Part shown: positions 1 to 8,374 of the stretch, piece by piece
How the letters are laid out: each line of letters opens with the position of its first letter
Numbering within the stretch: position 1 is the first letter of the stretch
Origin: Deltaproteobacteria bacterium
GTDB lineage: Bacteria; Myxococcota_A; Polyangia; HGW-17; JAJRWW01
NCBI GenBank assembly: GCA_029938605.1
Contig: JAOZUO010000047.1
Coordinates: 1-43,783 of the forward strand
Direction of reading: 5' to 3'
DNA length: 43,783 bases
The notes under the pieces: generated by a model
Database searches by the model: none
The model's input: only the letters and a program-made list of their open reading frames with translations
What the model was told of the DNA's origin: nothing
Position numbers and translations under genes: made by a program

Positions 1-1
1 A

Positions 2-127
2 CAAACTCGGCTCCAACAAGCCATGACCGAAGGCCGCCTCGACCCCGACGCCATGACCGACATCGAGCGTCCGATGCCGGCCGCGGCACAAGCAGACAGA
101 AACCTGCCGCAGGCCCATACAGGATGA
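2..127 (+). CDS. C-terminal fragment of an unidentified protein
   Basis: The reading frame is open from the left edge and ends at a TGA at 125-127, giving 41 residues ending QAHTG. The composition (Gln, Asp, Glu, Met, Ala) looks like a soluble protein tail rather than a random GC-rich frame, and no other frame here looks better. No family can be recognised. The 276 bases between this stop and the next start hold no convincing gene, only the promoter of the next gene at their end. Confidence 0.4.
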   Translation, partial: QTRLQQAMTEGRLDPDAMTDIERPMPAAAQADRNLPQAHTG

Positions 128-367
128 CACCATGACGCGAATCCACTCACTGGCAGTCCGTACTCCTCATGCCGGCATGAAGCTTGGGCCCATGTCCGTG
201 CCCGTGTCCGTGTCTTCCGTCTTCCGTCATCCCGAGTCCGATGCCCCGGCCTCCGACCACAAGCCTGTGGCCCCTGGCCCGCGCCCCGCGCCCCGCTGCC
301 CACGGACGCGGCGCCTCCGGCGCCAGCGGGGAACGTCTGTGATCAAATGGCTCACCATTCACCCCGG

Positions 368-396
368 TTGACCCCCTACCTGCAACCCCTCATACT
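368..396 (+). promoter_or_regulatory. Sigma70-type promoter placed for leaderless transcription
   Basis: A TTGACC -35 box (368-373) and a CATACT -10 box (391-396) are separated by 17 bases. Only seven bases lie between the -10 box and the ATG at 404, so transcription should begin at or next to the start codon. No Shine-Dalgarno sequence precedes the ATG. The same geometry occurs at two other genes in this window (12072 and 13147). Confidence 0.55.
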
Positions 397-403
397 TAGA
401 TAA

Positions 404-2017
404 ATGTCCCAAAGTCAGCAGGAAAGTTCTTACAGACGAGAGCGATCCGCTTCGAACCGGGGATCGCGCACCTGCGGATTGCGCACCCGCGGCCTGCTTG
501 GGCGGCCGCCGCTGGTGGGGCTGGTGGGGCTGGTGGGGTTGGTGGGGCTGGTCGCGGGATGTGGGGGCTGTGATGACGGGCCCGCGCCCCACCTGTTCGA
601 GCCCCCCGCCAGCGTCTGCACGGTACCCGCGTCCCCGGCGCCCCTCGGCCAGCCGGTGGTGGTGGGAGACGGCTCGCCAGGGAGCTGCTCAGAACAGGCC
701 TTGGCCGGTGCCTTAGCCCAGGGGGGCGACGTCTCCTTCGACTGCGGCCCGGGGGAGGTCACCATCGACGTCGCGTCCGAGCTCATGGTCCCCGCCGACA
801 CCATCCTGGACGGGGCCGGGCGCATTACCCTCGACGGAGGCAATGCCACGCGCCTGTTGCACACCGAGGCCCGGGTGGCGCTCACGGTCCTCGGGATCAC
901 CTTCGTCAACGGCAACGCCACCACCGTCGCCGGCGGCGAGCCCCATAGCGGCGGCGCCATCCGCGCCGGCTGGCTCTCCACCCTCGCCGTCTTCGACTGT
1001 ACCTTCAGCGACAACGTGGCCGCCGCCGACGGCATCGAGGGCGGCGGCGCTATCTACCAGTCCAACGGCGGGGAGCTCACCGTGGTGCGCTCCACCTTCC
1101 AGCGCAACCAGGCCATCAGCGGCGGCGCCATTGATCACCTCCTGGCCCCGCTCACCGTGGTGGACTCCACCTTCCTGGACAACCGCTCCACCGCCGGGGG
1201 CGGCGCCATTTACACCGACGGGGGCAGTACCCATCACGACGACGGTGTGGGCGGGCTCATCACCATCTGTGGCTCGCACTTCGAGGGCAACACCTCCCTG
1301 GGCACCGGCGGCGCCGTCTACCTGTGGGCGTACGCCCCTGACGTCCTGCTCATCAACCGGTGCAGCTTCCTGCGCAACACCGCCACTCGGCCCACGCCCG
1401 GGGACACTGCTCTTGGCGGCGCCCTTCGCACAGGCAACGCTCCCCTCCAGATCGCCAACTCCCTCTTCGCCGAGAACCACGCTGACGTCCATGGCGGTGC
1501 CTACTGGACCCGGGGCAACTACCGCACCGAGATCATCAACTGCACCTTTACCCAGAACACCGCCGGTGTCCCCGGCCTCGAGGGCGGCTACGGCGGCGCC
1601 CTGTCCGGCTTCAACATCCAGCTCCGAAACGCCACCTTCGTCGAAAACCACGCCGAGTTCACCGGCGGCGCTGTCTCCGCCGAAGGCGATCAGTGGACCC
1701 TGGACAACTGCCTCTTCCTGAACAACACCTCCAACAACGAGTGGGGCCTCAGCCAGACCTGCACCGACACCCTCCCCGGCGCCCACATCCTCCAATGGCC
1801 CGCCCCCGCCAGCAACAACGACCTGCCCTGCTCGAGCGACGTCCTCCTCCAGGACCCGCTCCTCGGCCCCCTGGGCGATCACGGCGGCCGTACCCAGACC
1901 ATCCCGCTCCTAGACGGCAGCCCCGCCCAAAACGCTGCCGAAAACTGCCCCGACACCGATCAACGAGGCGAACCCCGCCACGTTCCCTGCGACATCGGCG
2001 CCTACGAGGCGCCTTAG
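404..2017 (+). CDS. Right-handed beta-helix lipoprotein with choice-of-anchor Q C-terminus
   Basis: This 537-residue exported protein is probably a surface lipoprotein. An unusually long Arg-rich n-region (residues 1-35) precedes a hydrophobic core built from four LVG repeats, then a lipobox with Cys53 (VAGC). Residues from about 90 to 450 carry repeated units with GGAI(Y/R), STF and N-rich turns, the pattern of pectate-lyase-like parallel beta-helices. The C-terminus (DGSPAQNA ... DQRGEPR ... CDIGAYE) matches what is known as the choice-of-anchor Q domain, common in deltaproteobacterial surface proteins. No catalytic residues of a polysaccharide lyase can be assigned, so adhesion or surface display is as likely as enzymatic activity. 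The start is fixed by the promoter seven bases upstream. Confidence 0.85.
   Translation: MSQSQQESSYRRERSASNRGSRTCGLRTRGLLGRPPLVGLVGLVGLVGLVAGCGGCDDGPAPHLFEPPASVCTVPASPAPLGQPVVVGDGSPGSCSEQALAGALAQGGDVSFDCGPGEVTIDVASELMVPADTILDGAGRITLDGGNATRLLHTEARVALTVLGITFVNGNATTVAGGEPHSGGAIRAGWLSTLAVFDCTFSDNVAAADGIEGGGAIYQSNGGELTVVRSTFQRNQAISGGAIDHLLAPLTVVDSTFLDNRSTAGGGAIYTDGGSTHHDDGVGGLITICGSHFEGNTSLGTGGAVYLWAYAPDVLLINRCSFLRNTATRPTPGDTALGGALRTGNAPLQIANSLFAENHADVHGGAYWTRGNYRTEIINCTFTQNTAGVPGLEGGYGGALSGFNIQLRNATFVENHAEFTGGAVSAEGDQWTLDNCLFLNNTSNNEWGLSQTCTDTLPGAHILQWPAPASNNDLPCSSDVLLQDPLLGPLGDHGGRTQTIPLLDGSPAQNAAENCPDTDQRGEPRHVPCDIGAYEAP
512..556 (+). repeat. 9-bp in-frame tandem repeat in signal peptide coding region
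   Basis: The unit CTGGTGGGG is present three times exactly, followed by one copy with a single change (TTGGTGGGG) and a diverged fifth copy. Each unit encodes Leu-Val-Gly and together they form the hydrophobic core of the lipoprotein signal peptide. Gain or loss of a unit keeps the reading frame. Confidence 0.9.
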
Positions 2018-2134
2018 CGTTGGCGGAGAATCATGAAGAAGGAATCCCCATATCCCTGTCCCTGGCGGCCATGGCTTTTTCAACGGCAAGGATCGGCAGT
2101 GAAAAAAGACAGCCTAGCCACGAGGATGTGAACC

Positions 2135-3118
2135 ATGAATGAGAATCGACGATTTACGTTGCCACTTCGGTGGAAAATCATCGGACTATTCACCGTCTGG
2201 CTGATGGGGATCGGGCAACCGGCCTGTGGCGCCTCGGACAACGACCCCGGCATCGACACAGGGGTGGGATCGGACGCCAACGTCGGCTCGGACTCCGTCG
2301 CCCCGGACTCCTCCACTGGGGATCCGGACGGCGGGATCGCGGTGGACGCAGTCCCCGACGCAGGTCCCGACGGCGGTGGTAGCCCGATCATTGGCCCTGC
2401 GGGGCAGTTCACCGAGACGCTCGCCGTCGACGGCGTCAACCGCACCTACCAGCTACACGTCCTGGACTCCGCCGTGACCGAAATGGCGGACGGGCCGGTC
2501 CCGCTGCTGATCGCTATGCACGGGGCCGGGGATTCGGGATCGAACTTTATCGCCGCCACCGGCTTGACGGGGACCGCCGCGACCAACGGCTTCGTGCTCG
2601 TGGGTCCAGAAGGATTCAACGCCGGCTGGTTCGTGCAGACCAATGAAGGCTGGCCCCAGGCCGACGGCTACTCCTCCTCGCTGTAGAACGACGCTGAGCT
2701 TCTACTCACAATCATTGATGAGACCTCAGCGGACTACTGGATCGATCCAGACGCCGTGTTCGTCGTAGGACACTCCCGGGGTGCGGGCTGCGTCGGCTTG
2801 CTCGCCATCTTCTCCGGTGGACTGTCCATCGCCTCGGGGACCTGGCAGTCGCCCTTTGCTGCCTATGGTGTCAACGCGGGTTATGACGCCACAGGCGGGC
2901 AGCAGGACATGTCCCTGGCCACCCCCAAGGTACCCATATTGATCGTCCACGGTACGTCCGACAGCGTGGTCCCCTTCTCCAACGGCGAAGCGCTTGCCGA
3001 CGGCATGACCTCCGCCGGCTGGGACGTCACCTTTTCCCCGGTCAATGGCGGCTCACACTCCTGGTTGTTCCAGAACCAGCAGCTCTGGAGCGACCTCATG
3101 ACCGCCGCGGGCTACTGA
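2135..3118 (+). pseudogene. PHB-depolymerase/feruloyl-esterase-like alpha/beta hydrolase interrupted by an in-frame TAG
   Basis: The frame encodes an exported hydrolase of 327 residues if codon 184 (TAG, 2684-2686) is read through. Before the TAG lie a signal segment (residues 12-31), a low-complexity Asp/Gly/Ser linker and the oxyanion-hole segment MHGAGDSGSN. After it, in the same frame, come the nucleophile elbow GHSRGAG (Ser214), an acid in HGTSDSVVPF (Asp276) and a His in GGSHSW (His308). The whole catalytic triad is therefore kept but split from the N-terminal half. The sequence around the stop reads SSSL-stop-NDAELL, where relatives usually have a polar residue such as Gln, so one C-to-T change (CAG to TAG) would explain it. 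A GAGG ribosome-binding site precedes ATG 2135. Amber read-through or an assembly error are alternatives. Confidence 0.8.
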
Positions 3119-3205
3119 GTGGCGGCCGACTCAATTTCGGGTTGAACGCCACGATAGTAAGCACGGCGATTTCTGTTCCCACCAAGGTGTTTTTCGCCAG
3201 TGCCC

Positions 3206-4405
3206 TTACATTCCTCGCTCCGCCAGGCGGGCACCCAGGGCTTGGATGTGGGTTACCCCGATGGCGGTGCGTTCTTCGTCGCGTTCGCCGGCGTAGACGA
3301 GTAGGGGCTTTTCCATGGTGTTGCCGATGATGTCACCGAGGGCGTTGAAGCCCTTGAACAACGACGAGGGTGACGAGGGTATGGTGTGGCTGGACTTGAT
3401 CTCGATGGGCAGGATCTTCTGGCCGCGGTCGACGAGGAGGTCGACCTCGTACCCTGTAGCGCTGCGGAAGAAATGGGTCTGGATGCGCCTGCCTTGGTGG
3501 AGGCGGTGCTTGATGACCTCACCCACCACTAGATTTTCGAAGAGGCCGCCGCGCAGGGGGTGGGTTGCGAGCTGTGAAGCCTCCTCGATGCCGAGCAGGT
3601 AGGTGGCAAGTCCCACGTCGTAGAAGTAGAGCTTGGGCGACTTGACGAGACGTTTGCGTGTATTGGTGGCGAAGGGGCGGAGGAGGAACACGACATAGCT
3701 TGCCTCGAGGATCGAGATCCAATGCCCGATGGTGGTGCTGCTTACGCCAGTGTCGTTGGCCAGGCTCGCTAGATTGAGGAGCTGTCCGACCCGTCCGGCG
3801 CACAGGCGGATGAAGCGCTGGAATCGGCTGAGATTTCGGATCTGGGCGAAGCTCCTCAGGTCGCGCTCGACATAGGTCTCGAAGTAGTCACCGAGGGCGC
3901 GCGTGGGGTCGAGGGAGCGGTGGTGGATGCGCGGGTAGAACCCACGGAACATCAGCTCGTCTGCGTCGAGGGAGATGCCGGCCCCAGCGAGCTCGGGGAC
4001 GGATAGGGGCAGCAGCTTCAGGAGTGCGGTTCGCCCGGCAAGGGACTGTGAGATCGAATCCATGAGTTGGAGCTGACTGCTGCCGGTGAGGACGAACATG
4101 CCTTCCCGGTTTGCGTCGTCCACCAGGACCTGGATCTGGGAGAGCAGCTCCGGAACGCGCTGGATTTCATCGATCACGGCGCCATCGCGCAGGGAGCGGA
4201 GCAGGCCGTTAGGGTCGCTCCGGGCGAGATCTCGAGTCTCGAGATCCTCCAGGTTCACGTAGGGTAGCTTATCGAAGACATGGCGCACGAGCGTAGTCTT
4301 CCCCGACTGTCTGGGGCCGGTGACCGTGACCACCGGGTACCGTCCGAAGAGGTCCGCCAGGGGGCCGGCGAGGAGTCTGGGGATCATCTCCATGCACGTC
4401 TCCAT
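3206..4405 (-). CDS. AAA+ ATPase of the AAA_14/DUF4143 family
   Basis: The 399-residue protein has a Walker A motif GPRQSGKT (residues 30-37), a Walker B-like VIDEIQ (Asp79, Glu80), a sensor-like LTGSSQ, then a DUF4143-type C-terminal half ending in a nuclease-like segment (GYEVDLLVDRGQKILPIEIK) that resembles the PD-(D/E)xK fold. Family members are common, often horizontally acquired and of unclear function. The ATG at 4405 is chosen over a longer frame starting at 4456 because GGGGGA lies about seven bases upstream. It stands alone, convergent with the broken esterase, behind an AT-rich promoter region with a strong inverted repeat. Confidence 0.85.
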   Translation of the reverse strand: METCMEMIPRLLAGPLADLFGRYPVVTVTGPRQSGKTTLVRHVFDKLPYVNLEDLETRDLARSDPNGLLRSLRDGAVIDEIQRVPELLSQIQVLVDDANREGMFVLTGSSQLQLMDSISQSLAGRTALLKLLPLSVPELAGAGISLDADELMFRGFYPRIHHRSLDPTRALGDYFETYVERDLRSFAQIRNLSRFQRFIRLCAGRVGQLLNLASLANDTGVSSTTIGHWISILEASYVVFLLRPFATNTRKRLVKSPKLYFYDVGLATYLLGIEEASQLATHPLRGGLFENLVVGEVIKHRLHQGRRIQTHFFRSATGYEVDLLVDRGQKILPIEIKSSHTIPSSPSSLFKGFNALGDIIGNTMEKPLLVYAGERDEERTAIGVTHIQALGARLAERGM

Positions 4406-4440
4406 GTTATTTCCCCCTATAGATCGAAAGCTTACTCTGG

Positions 4441-4479
4441 TTTGTGCAAAACACAAGTGTAAGTTGCGATTTGCACAAA
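4441..4479. promoter_or_regulatory. Operator-like inverted repeat upstream of the DUF4143 ATPase
   Basis: TTTGTGCAAA (4441-4450) and its exact reverse complement TTTGCACAAA (4470-4479) are separated by 19 bases. Each arm is itself nearly palindromic (TTTG-NN-CAAA). The centres are 29 bases apart, close to three helical turns, which suits two dimers binding the same face. The pair lies 36-75 bases upstream of the ATPase start, in an AT-rich island inside GC-rich DNA. Which protein binds is unknown; autoregulation is a guess. Confidence 0.5.
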
Positions 4480-4504
4480 GGAGGCGGTTCTACGTCTTGA
4501 GGTT

Positions 4505-7500
4505 CTATTTCTTGTCGAACACCAACGTGATGCGTTCGGCGCGATCCACCCTGGCGGCGAAGAGGGTGAAGGCGGAGTAGCGCTTGGGCGTGACGATGCC
4601 GAAGGGGATGGACAGTGAGCGGCGGAGCTCCACCGCGCCCTTGCGTGCGGTGGTTTGGAGGAGGAACCGGCCGAAGGGCGTGTTCAGCCGTGTGGGCCGC
4701 GGCAGCTCCTTGGGGCGGAACCCTGGCGGGAGCTGGACGGTGAGACGCAGGGAGACCGGACCCAGTGGGCCCAGACGCAGGGGCAGTCGCCGCTTGGCGA
4801 GTCGCCCGTAGATCCGCCCCACGAGGGCCGGGAAGAACCCGGATCGGAGCACCAAACGCTGTCCTCCTCCAGGCCGCTTCTCGGATCGGGCCATGCGCCC
4901 CACCTTGAGGCGGTAGATCATCTCCAGGGGACGATCGGTTCGTTTGTCGTACTTGAAGGTGAGCCGCGTGATGACGGCGCCCAGGAAGAACCGACCGAAG
5001 AAGGCGCGCTCGAGGTACTGTCGAAACCGCTTGGCCGAGATACGACGCAACGCCGCACGGAACTGTAGAGCGATGAGTCCCGAGAGCTTCTCGTGTCCCA
5101 GGATCACCGCCGAGCCGTTGGGCTCCAGGATCACCGTAAGGGTGGTGCGTCGAGCATCGGCGTTGGGTTGATTCGGTGTGCGGGTGGCGCGCGCGTCGGG
5201 GTGATCCACGGACACGGCGCTGGCCTTACGGAACAGGGGAGGCAGGTAGCCGAAGGGAGCCTGTTGGAGCTGAGGCAGCAGGTATACGGCCCCCTTGGGG
5301 AGCTTGAGCCACAGGGCGGGCTGGGAGTGCAGCCGCACGGGGGGGATCGTGCCCCGGGCGAGGCTGCGGTGCCGGGGCCTGAGTAGGCGGGACTCGAAGG
5401 GGCCCACTCGGCACTGGCGGAGCAGTGCTCGGAGTAGCGACAGCCGTGAGCCCGCGCGCGCCGCCAGGGTGTGGCTCGCCGGCATGTGGTAGTTGCCCGA
5501 TTCCTCGATGTTCTTTTGCACCCAGGCGTAGACGGCGCGGGCGCGAAGCGCCACCGGCTTGTCTTTGCACAGGGTACGGCTCAGTTGGCGGACCCCGTAG
5601 GAGGCCACGTCGTTGCTGTAGGCGAGCTCCTGTCGCTGGCGTAGATAGTCGGACCAGCGCACCCGGGCCCCCACAAGCACCGTGGGCAAGATCCCCGCCA
5701 GGTGCGGGATCAGGGGTTCGGGCATCACCCGTTCCACACGGTGGGCGGTCCAGCGCGTGATCCGGAGCGCTCCGGACGTCTGGTGTACTGGTTTGGGCAA
5801 TCGACCCCAGGCGGTGGACTGGAGCTTCATGCCCCGGGGCGTCACCACCACCAGCTCGGAGCGGAAGAAGTGGGCGGCCATGGACCGGAAGCTGAAGCTG
5901 CTGCCGAAGAAGCCGCCGGGGCGCCAGAGGGTCTGGGCCCGGTCCGCGGACACATATTCCACCTCGATGAAGTCGCCTTCATCCACGTCCGACAGGCTGA
6001 CCGAGTCCTTCTCCCCCACGTTCTCGGGCTCTCGGATGGAGCCGTCTTTTTTGAGGGTGCGCAGGATGAGCACGCGGACCCCCCGGGGCAGCTTGACCTC
6101 TGCGTAGCGTCCGATGGCTTCTCGGGTGCGCAGGTGCACGATCTGGTGCGTGAGCGTCAGGCGTCCGCCGCCTGGAAACACTCGGATCACGCTGCGATCG
6201 AGCACGTACACCGGGGCTTTACCCCGACCCCACTTGGCTTTGCGGTAGGCGGATATGGCGGCCCGGCCGTTCACGCGGTAACAGGCGAGGAGGTCGTCAA
6301 CCCCCAGGGCGCGCAGGCCCCGTCGGAGGTCCGCGTTCTCGGGGTGGGCCCAGATCCCTTGCTCGAGCAACCGCACGGCGGCCTGGCGTCGACCGGAGCT
6401 CACCAGCAGATTGGCAAGGCCCAGGCGACTCTCGGCGTCCCAGGGCGCGCGATGGATAAGGGCGCGCCACACACCCCGCGCGGGCTTTCCCGCCAGCCGG
6501 AGCTGGTCGGCCAGCAACCGGAGGATCCGGCCATCTTCCCGAAGGGTCACCAGGCGTCTGGTTTCGGCTACAGCTGCGTCATGGAGTCCCTGGCGTGCCA
6601 AGGTCTGGGCCCAGGCGATGGAGGTGGCGTCCAGCCGGTGGATCCTTCGGGCTGCCTCCAGGGTGGACGCCGCGCTCATCTCTCCCAGGGCCAGGAGGTA
6701 GTAGATCTTCTGGGCCGGTAACCACCGGGGGTTTTTCCGGGCGAGCCGCTGCCCCTGGCGGAATGCCATTCCCCGCCAGCCCAGGCCGCGGTAGAGGCGG
6801 ATCCGGGCGAGGGTGATCAGGCGCCGTTCATTCACCACCGACGGCTGACCGGCCTCGGCTTTGGCTTTGGCCTCGGGCTTGGCCTCAGGCTTGGCCTTGG
6901 CCTTTGCATTGGCTCTGGCTTTGGCTTCGGCTCTGGATTGTCCTCGAGGTTGGAGCAGCAGGGCCAGAGCCTGTTTGTTCTTGCCCTGTCTGCGAAGGCC
7001 GGAGGCCAACAGCATTCGGATCCGCAGGGCCCAGGGTGCACGTTTCAACGCATTCGAAAGGAGTGCCCGTGCCCGGGACCGGCCCACGCGGCCGCCGATG
7101 AGATTGTCCGCACGCTCGAGCTGGGCCGCCATGACCAGCCCCCAGGTGAACCTCGGCGTTTTTTTAATCATCCGCGCGGCGGTTCCCCGACCGTCATCGG
7201 CCAACCCCCGATGCAGGGAGTCAGAGATGTGCAGGGTGTCGGCGAGGGGGCGGTACAGGCCGGCCACCGTTGGTGGTGTGGGCGGTGTGGGGTTCTTCAG
7301 GCGGCCCGGAGTCACCAGGAGCTGCAGCCGCGCCGGGCCGGCAGATACGGGGAGCTTGAAGCGAAGACGGTTTGCGCCGGGCCGCAGGGTGACGGGGATC
7401 TCCCTGAGGGTGGGTCGGACCTTGAATCGATCCTCGGGGCCGAAGATCTTTCGGCCGCCCAGGCGCAGCACGAAGGGCCGGGGCCAGATCACCCGCACCA

Positions 7501-8374
7501 CGGCGGGGGTTGCCCGGGCTGCTTGCACCTCGACCTCCACGTACCGTACCCCGGGCGCCCCGTCCCGGCTACGTACCGACAGGCCACACTCCAGGCTCGT
7601 TACCGTCTTGCCGGTGAGGAGCTCCGTTGTGTCCGGGGCAAAGGGGCGGGCGAGATCCGTGCGGCCAAACCGGCCGAAGCGGCGAGATACTTTGAACTGC
7701 GTTGGGCATCCCGCCTGGCGCAGTCGTTTATGTATTTGGTTGAGGTCTCCCCCCAGCCGGGCGCGGCCCAGGAGCGTCAGGGCCAGTCCCACCCGCGCCG
7801 CGCGGGGCAGACCTGCTCCCAACGTTTCCAGGACGGCGTCGGCGACGGGAGGGTTGACGTGGGGTAGCTGTTGGATCAGGCGACTGGTCGCCAGGGTTGC
7901 CAGGGAGTCCAGGGAGAGGCCGCCGGGCGGTACCAATCGATGGCTCTGGTCACCCGCGGCCCCCACGCCGCGGCGATGGCGCAGACGTGCCACATCCGTG
8001 AGCACCCGGCGCCAGGCCCCTGCCGCGCTCTCCACGTCCAGGCGGAGGTCCGCCACCAGGGCCAGCCCTGCGTGGATCCACGGCGCCGCGGTGGATCCCG
8101 CCTCCCGGCGGGCGTGTAGCAACTGCACCTCGGCCCTTTTGGCGTCCCCGAAGTGCATCATCAGCAGCCAGCCCAGGTCCCGTCGCAATGCCGCGCGTTG
8201 ACCCGACGGCGCCTTCTTTGCTCGGGCCAACGCCCGATCCAGGCCCGCCTTGGCATCCCAGCGGTTAAAGCCCGTGGTCCGTGGGTGGTGGGTTGGGCCG
8301 GGCGGACACCCCGTTCCCAGTGTGACCAGTGTCCCCAGTGTGACCAGTGTCCCCAGTGTGAATCGCGGGATCAT
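4505..8374 (-). CDS. Giant TPR-DUF3857 lipoprotein with degenerate transglutaminase domain
   Basis: This 1289-residue protein is probably a lipoprotein: the hydrophobic core is an LGTLVT repeat followed by TGC (Cys near residue 22). Residues from about 40 to 700 are helical and TPR-like, interrupted near residues 480-510 by a Lys/Pro/Glu/Ala tract. A DUF3857 domain follows (VYVLDRSVIRVF ... REPENVGEKDSVSL), then a transglutaminase-like fold. Where its neighbour has GDCKDKA, this protein reads AGSRLSLLRALL, with no Cys, and the His and Asp motifs are also missing, so it is predicted inactive. Its ATG overlaps the stop of the upstream gene by four bases (ATGA), so the pair is translationally coupled. 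A structural or scaffolding role in the envelope is inferred only. Confidence 0.8.
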   Translation of the reverse strand: MIPRFTLGTLVTLGTLVTLGTGCPPGPTHHPRTTGFNRWDAKAGLDRALARAKKAPSGQRAALRRDLGWLLMMHFGDAKRAEVQLLHARREAGSTAAPWIHAGLALVADLRLDVESAAGAWRRVLTDVARLRHRRGVGAAGDQSHRLVPPGGLSLDSLATLATSRLIQQLPHVNPPVADAVLETLGAGLPRAARVGLALTLLGRARLGGDLNQIHKRLRQAGCPTQFKVSRRFGRFGRTDLARPFAPDTTELLTGKTVTSLECGLSVRSRDGAPGVRYVEVEVQAARATPAVVRVIWPRPFVLRLGGRKIFGPEDRFKVRPTLREIPVTLRPGANRLRFKLPVSAGPARLQLLVTPGRLKNPTPPTPPTVAGLYRPLADTLHISDSLHRGLADDGRGTAARMIKKTPRFTWGLVMAAQLERADNLIGGRVGRSRARALLSNALKRAPWALRIRMLLASGLRRQGKNKQALALLLQPRGQSRAEAKARANAKAKAKPEAKPEAKAKAEAGQPSVVNERRLITLARIRLYRGLGWRGMAFRQGQRLARKNPRWLPAQKIYYLLALGEMSAASTLEAARRIHRLDATSIAWAQTLARQGLHDAAVAETRRLVTLREDGRILRLLADQLRLAGKPARGVWRALIHRAPWDAESRLGLANLLVSSGRRQAAVRLLEQGIWAHPENADLRRGLRALGVDDLLACYRVNGRAAISAYRKAKWGRGKAPVYVLDRSVIRVFPGGGRLTLTHQIVHLRTREAIGRYAEVKLPRGVRVLILRTLKKDGSIREPENVGEKDSVSLSDVDEGDFIEVEYVSADRAQTLWRPGGFFGSSFSFRSMAAHFFRSELVVVTPRGMKLQSTAWGRLPKPVHQTSGALRITRWTAHRVERVMPEPLIPHLAGILPTVLVGARVRWSDYLRQRQELAYSNDVASYGVRQLSRTLCKDKPVALRARAVYAWVQKNIEESGNYHMPASHTLAARAGSRLSLLRALLRQCRVGPFESRLLRPRHRSLARGTIPPVRLHSQPALWLKLPKGAVYLLPQLQQAPFGYLPPLFRKASAVSVDHPDARATRTPNQPNADARRTTLTVILEPNGSAVILGHEKLSGLIALQFRAALRRISAKRFRQYLERAFFGRFFLGAVITRLTFKYDKRTDRPLEMIYRLKVGRMARSEKRPGGGQRLVLRSGFFPALVGRIYGRLAKRRLPLRLGPLGPVSLRLTVQLPPGFRPKELPRPTRLNTPFGRFLLQTTARKGAVELRRSLSIPFGIVTPKRYSAFTLFAARVDRAERITLVFDKK
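6841..6950 (-). repeat. Low-complexity Ala/Lys/Glu/Pro-coding tract
   Basis: Runs of GGCTTTGGC and GGCCTCGGGCTTGGC-like units on the plus strand encode alternating KAKA, KPEA and AEA on the minus strand inside the giant lipoprotein. The tract probably forms a flexible linker between TPR blocks. A shorter KPEA triplet occurs at the N-terminus of the ABC ATPase near 30330-30370. Confidence 0.75.
8321..8356 (-). repeat. 18-bp in-frame tandem repeat in lipoprotein signal peptide
   Basis: Two exact copies of an 18-base unit (LGTLVT on the minus strand), flanked by partial copies, encode the hydrophobic core of the signal peptide of the gene starting at 8374. As at 512-556, copy-number change would alter core length without a frameshift. 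Confidence 0.88.

Noticed and set aside
713..1882. 389-codon minus-strand frame rich in Gly, Val and Glu
   Set aside because: It is a shadow of the beta-helix gene, with composition typical of antisense GC-rich DNA and no motifs.
2033..2131. Small frame of 32 codons between the beta-helix gene and the esterase
   Set aside because: It has a possible GGAGA site, but no recognisable features and biased composition; it cannot be supported.
6841..6950. Periodic sequence that could suggest a CRISPR or minisatellite array
   Set aside because: Units are short, irregular and in frame with Ala/Lys/Glu codons of the host gene; there are no spacers.
6861..8201. 446-codon plus-strand frame opposite the giant lipoprotein
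   Set aside because: Arg/Pro/Ser-rich antisense shadow of a coding region with clear domains.
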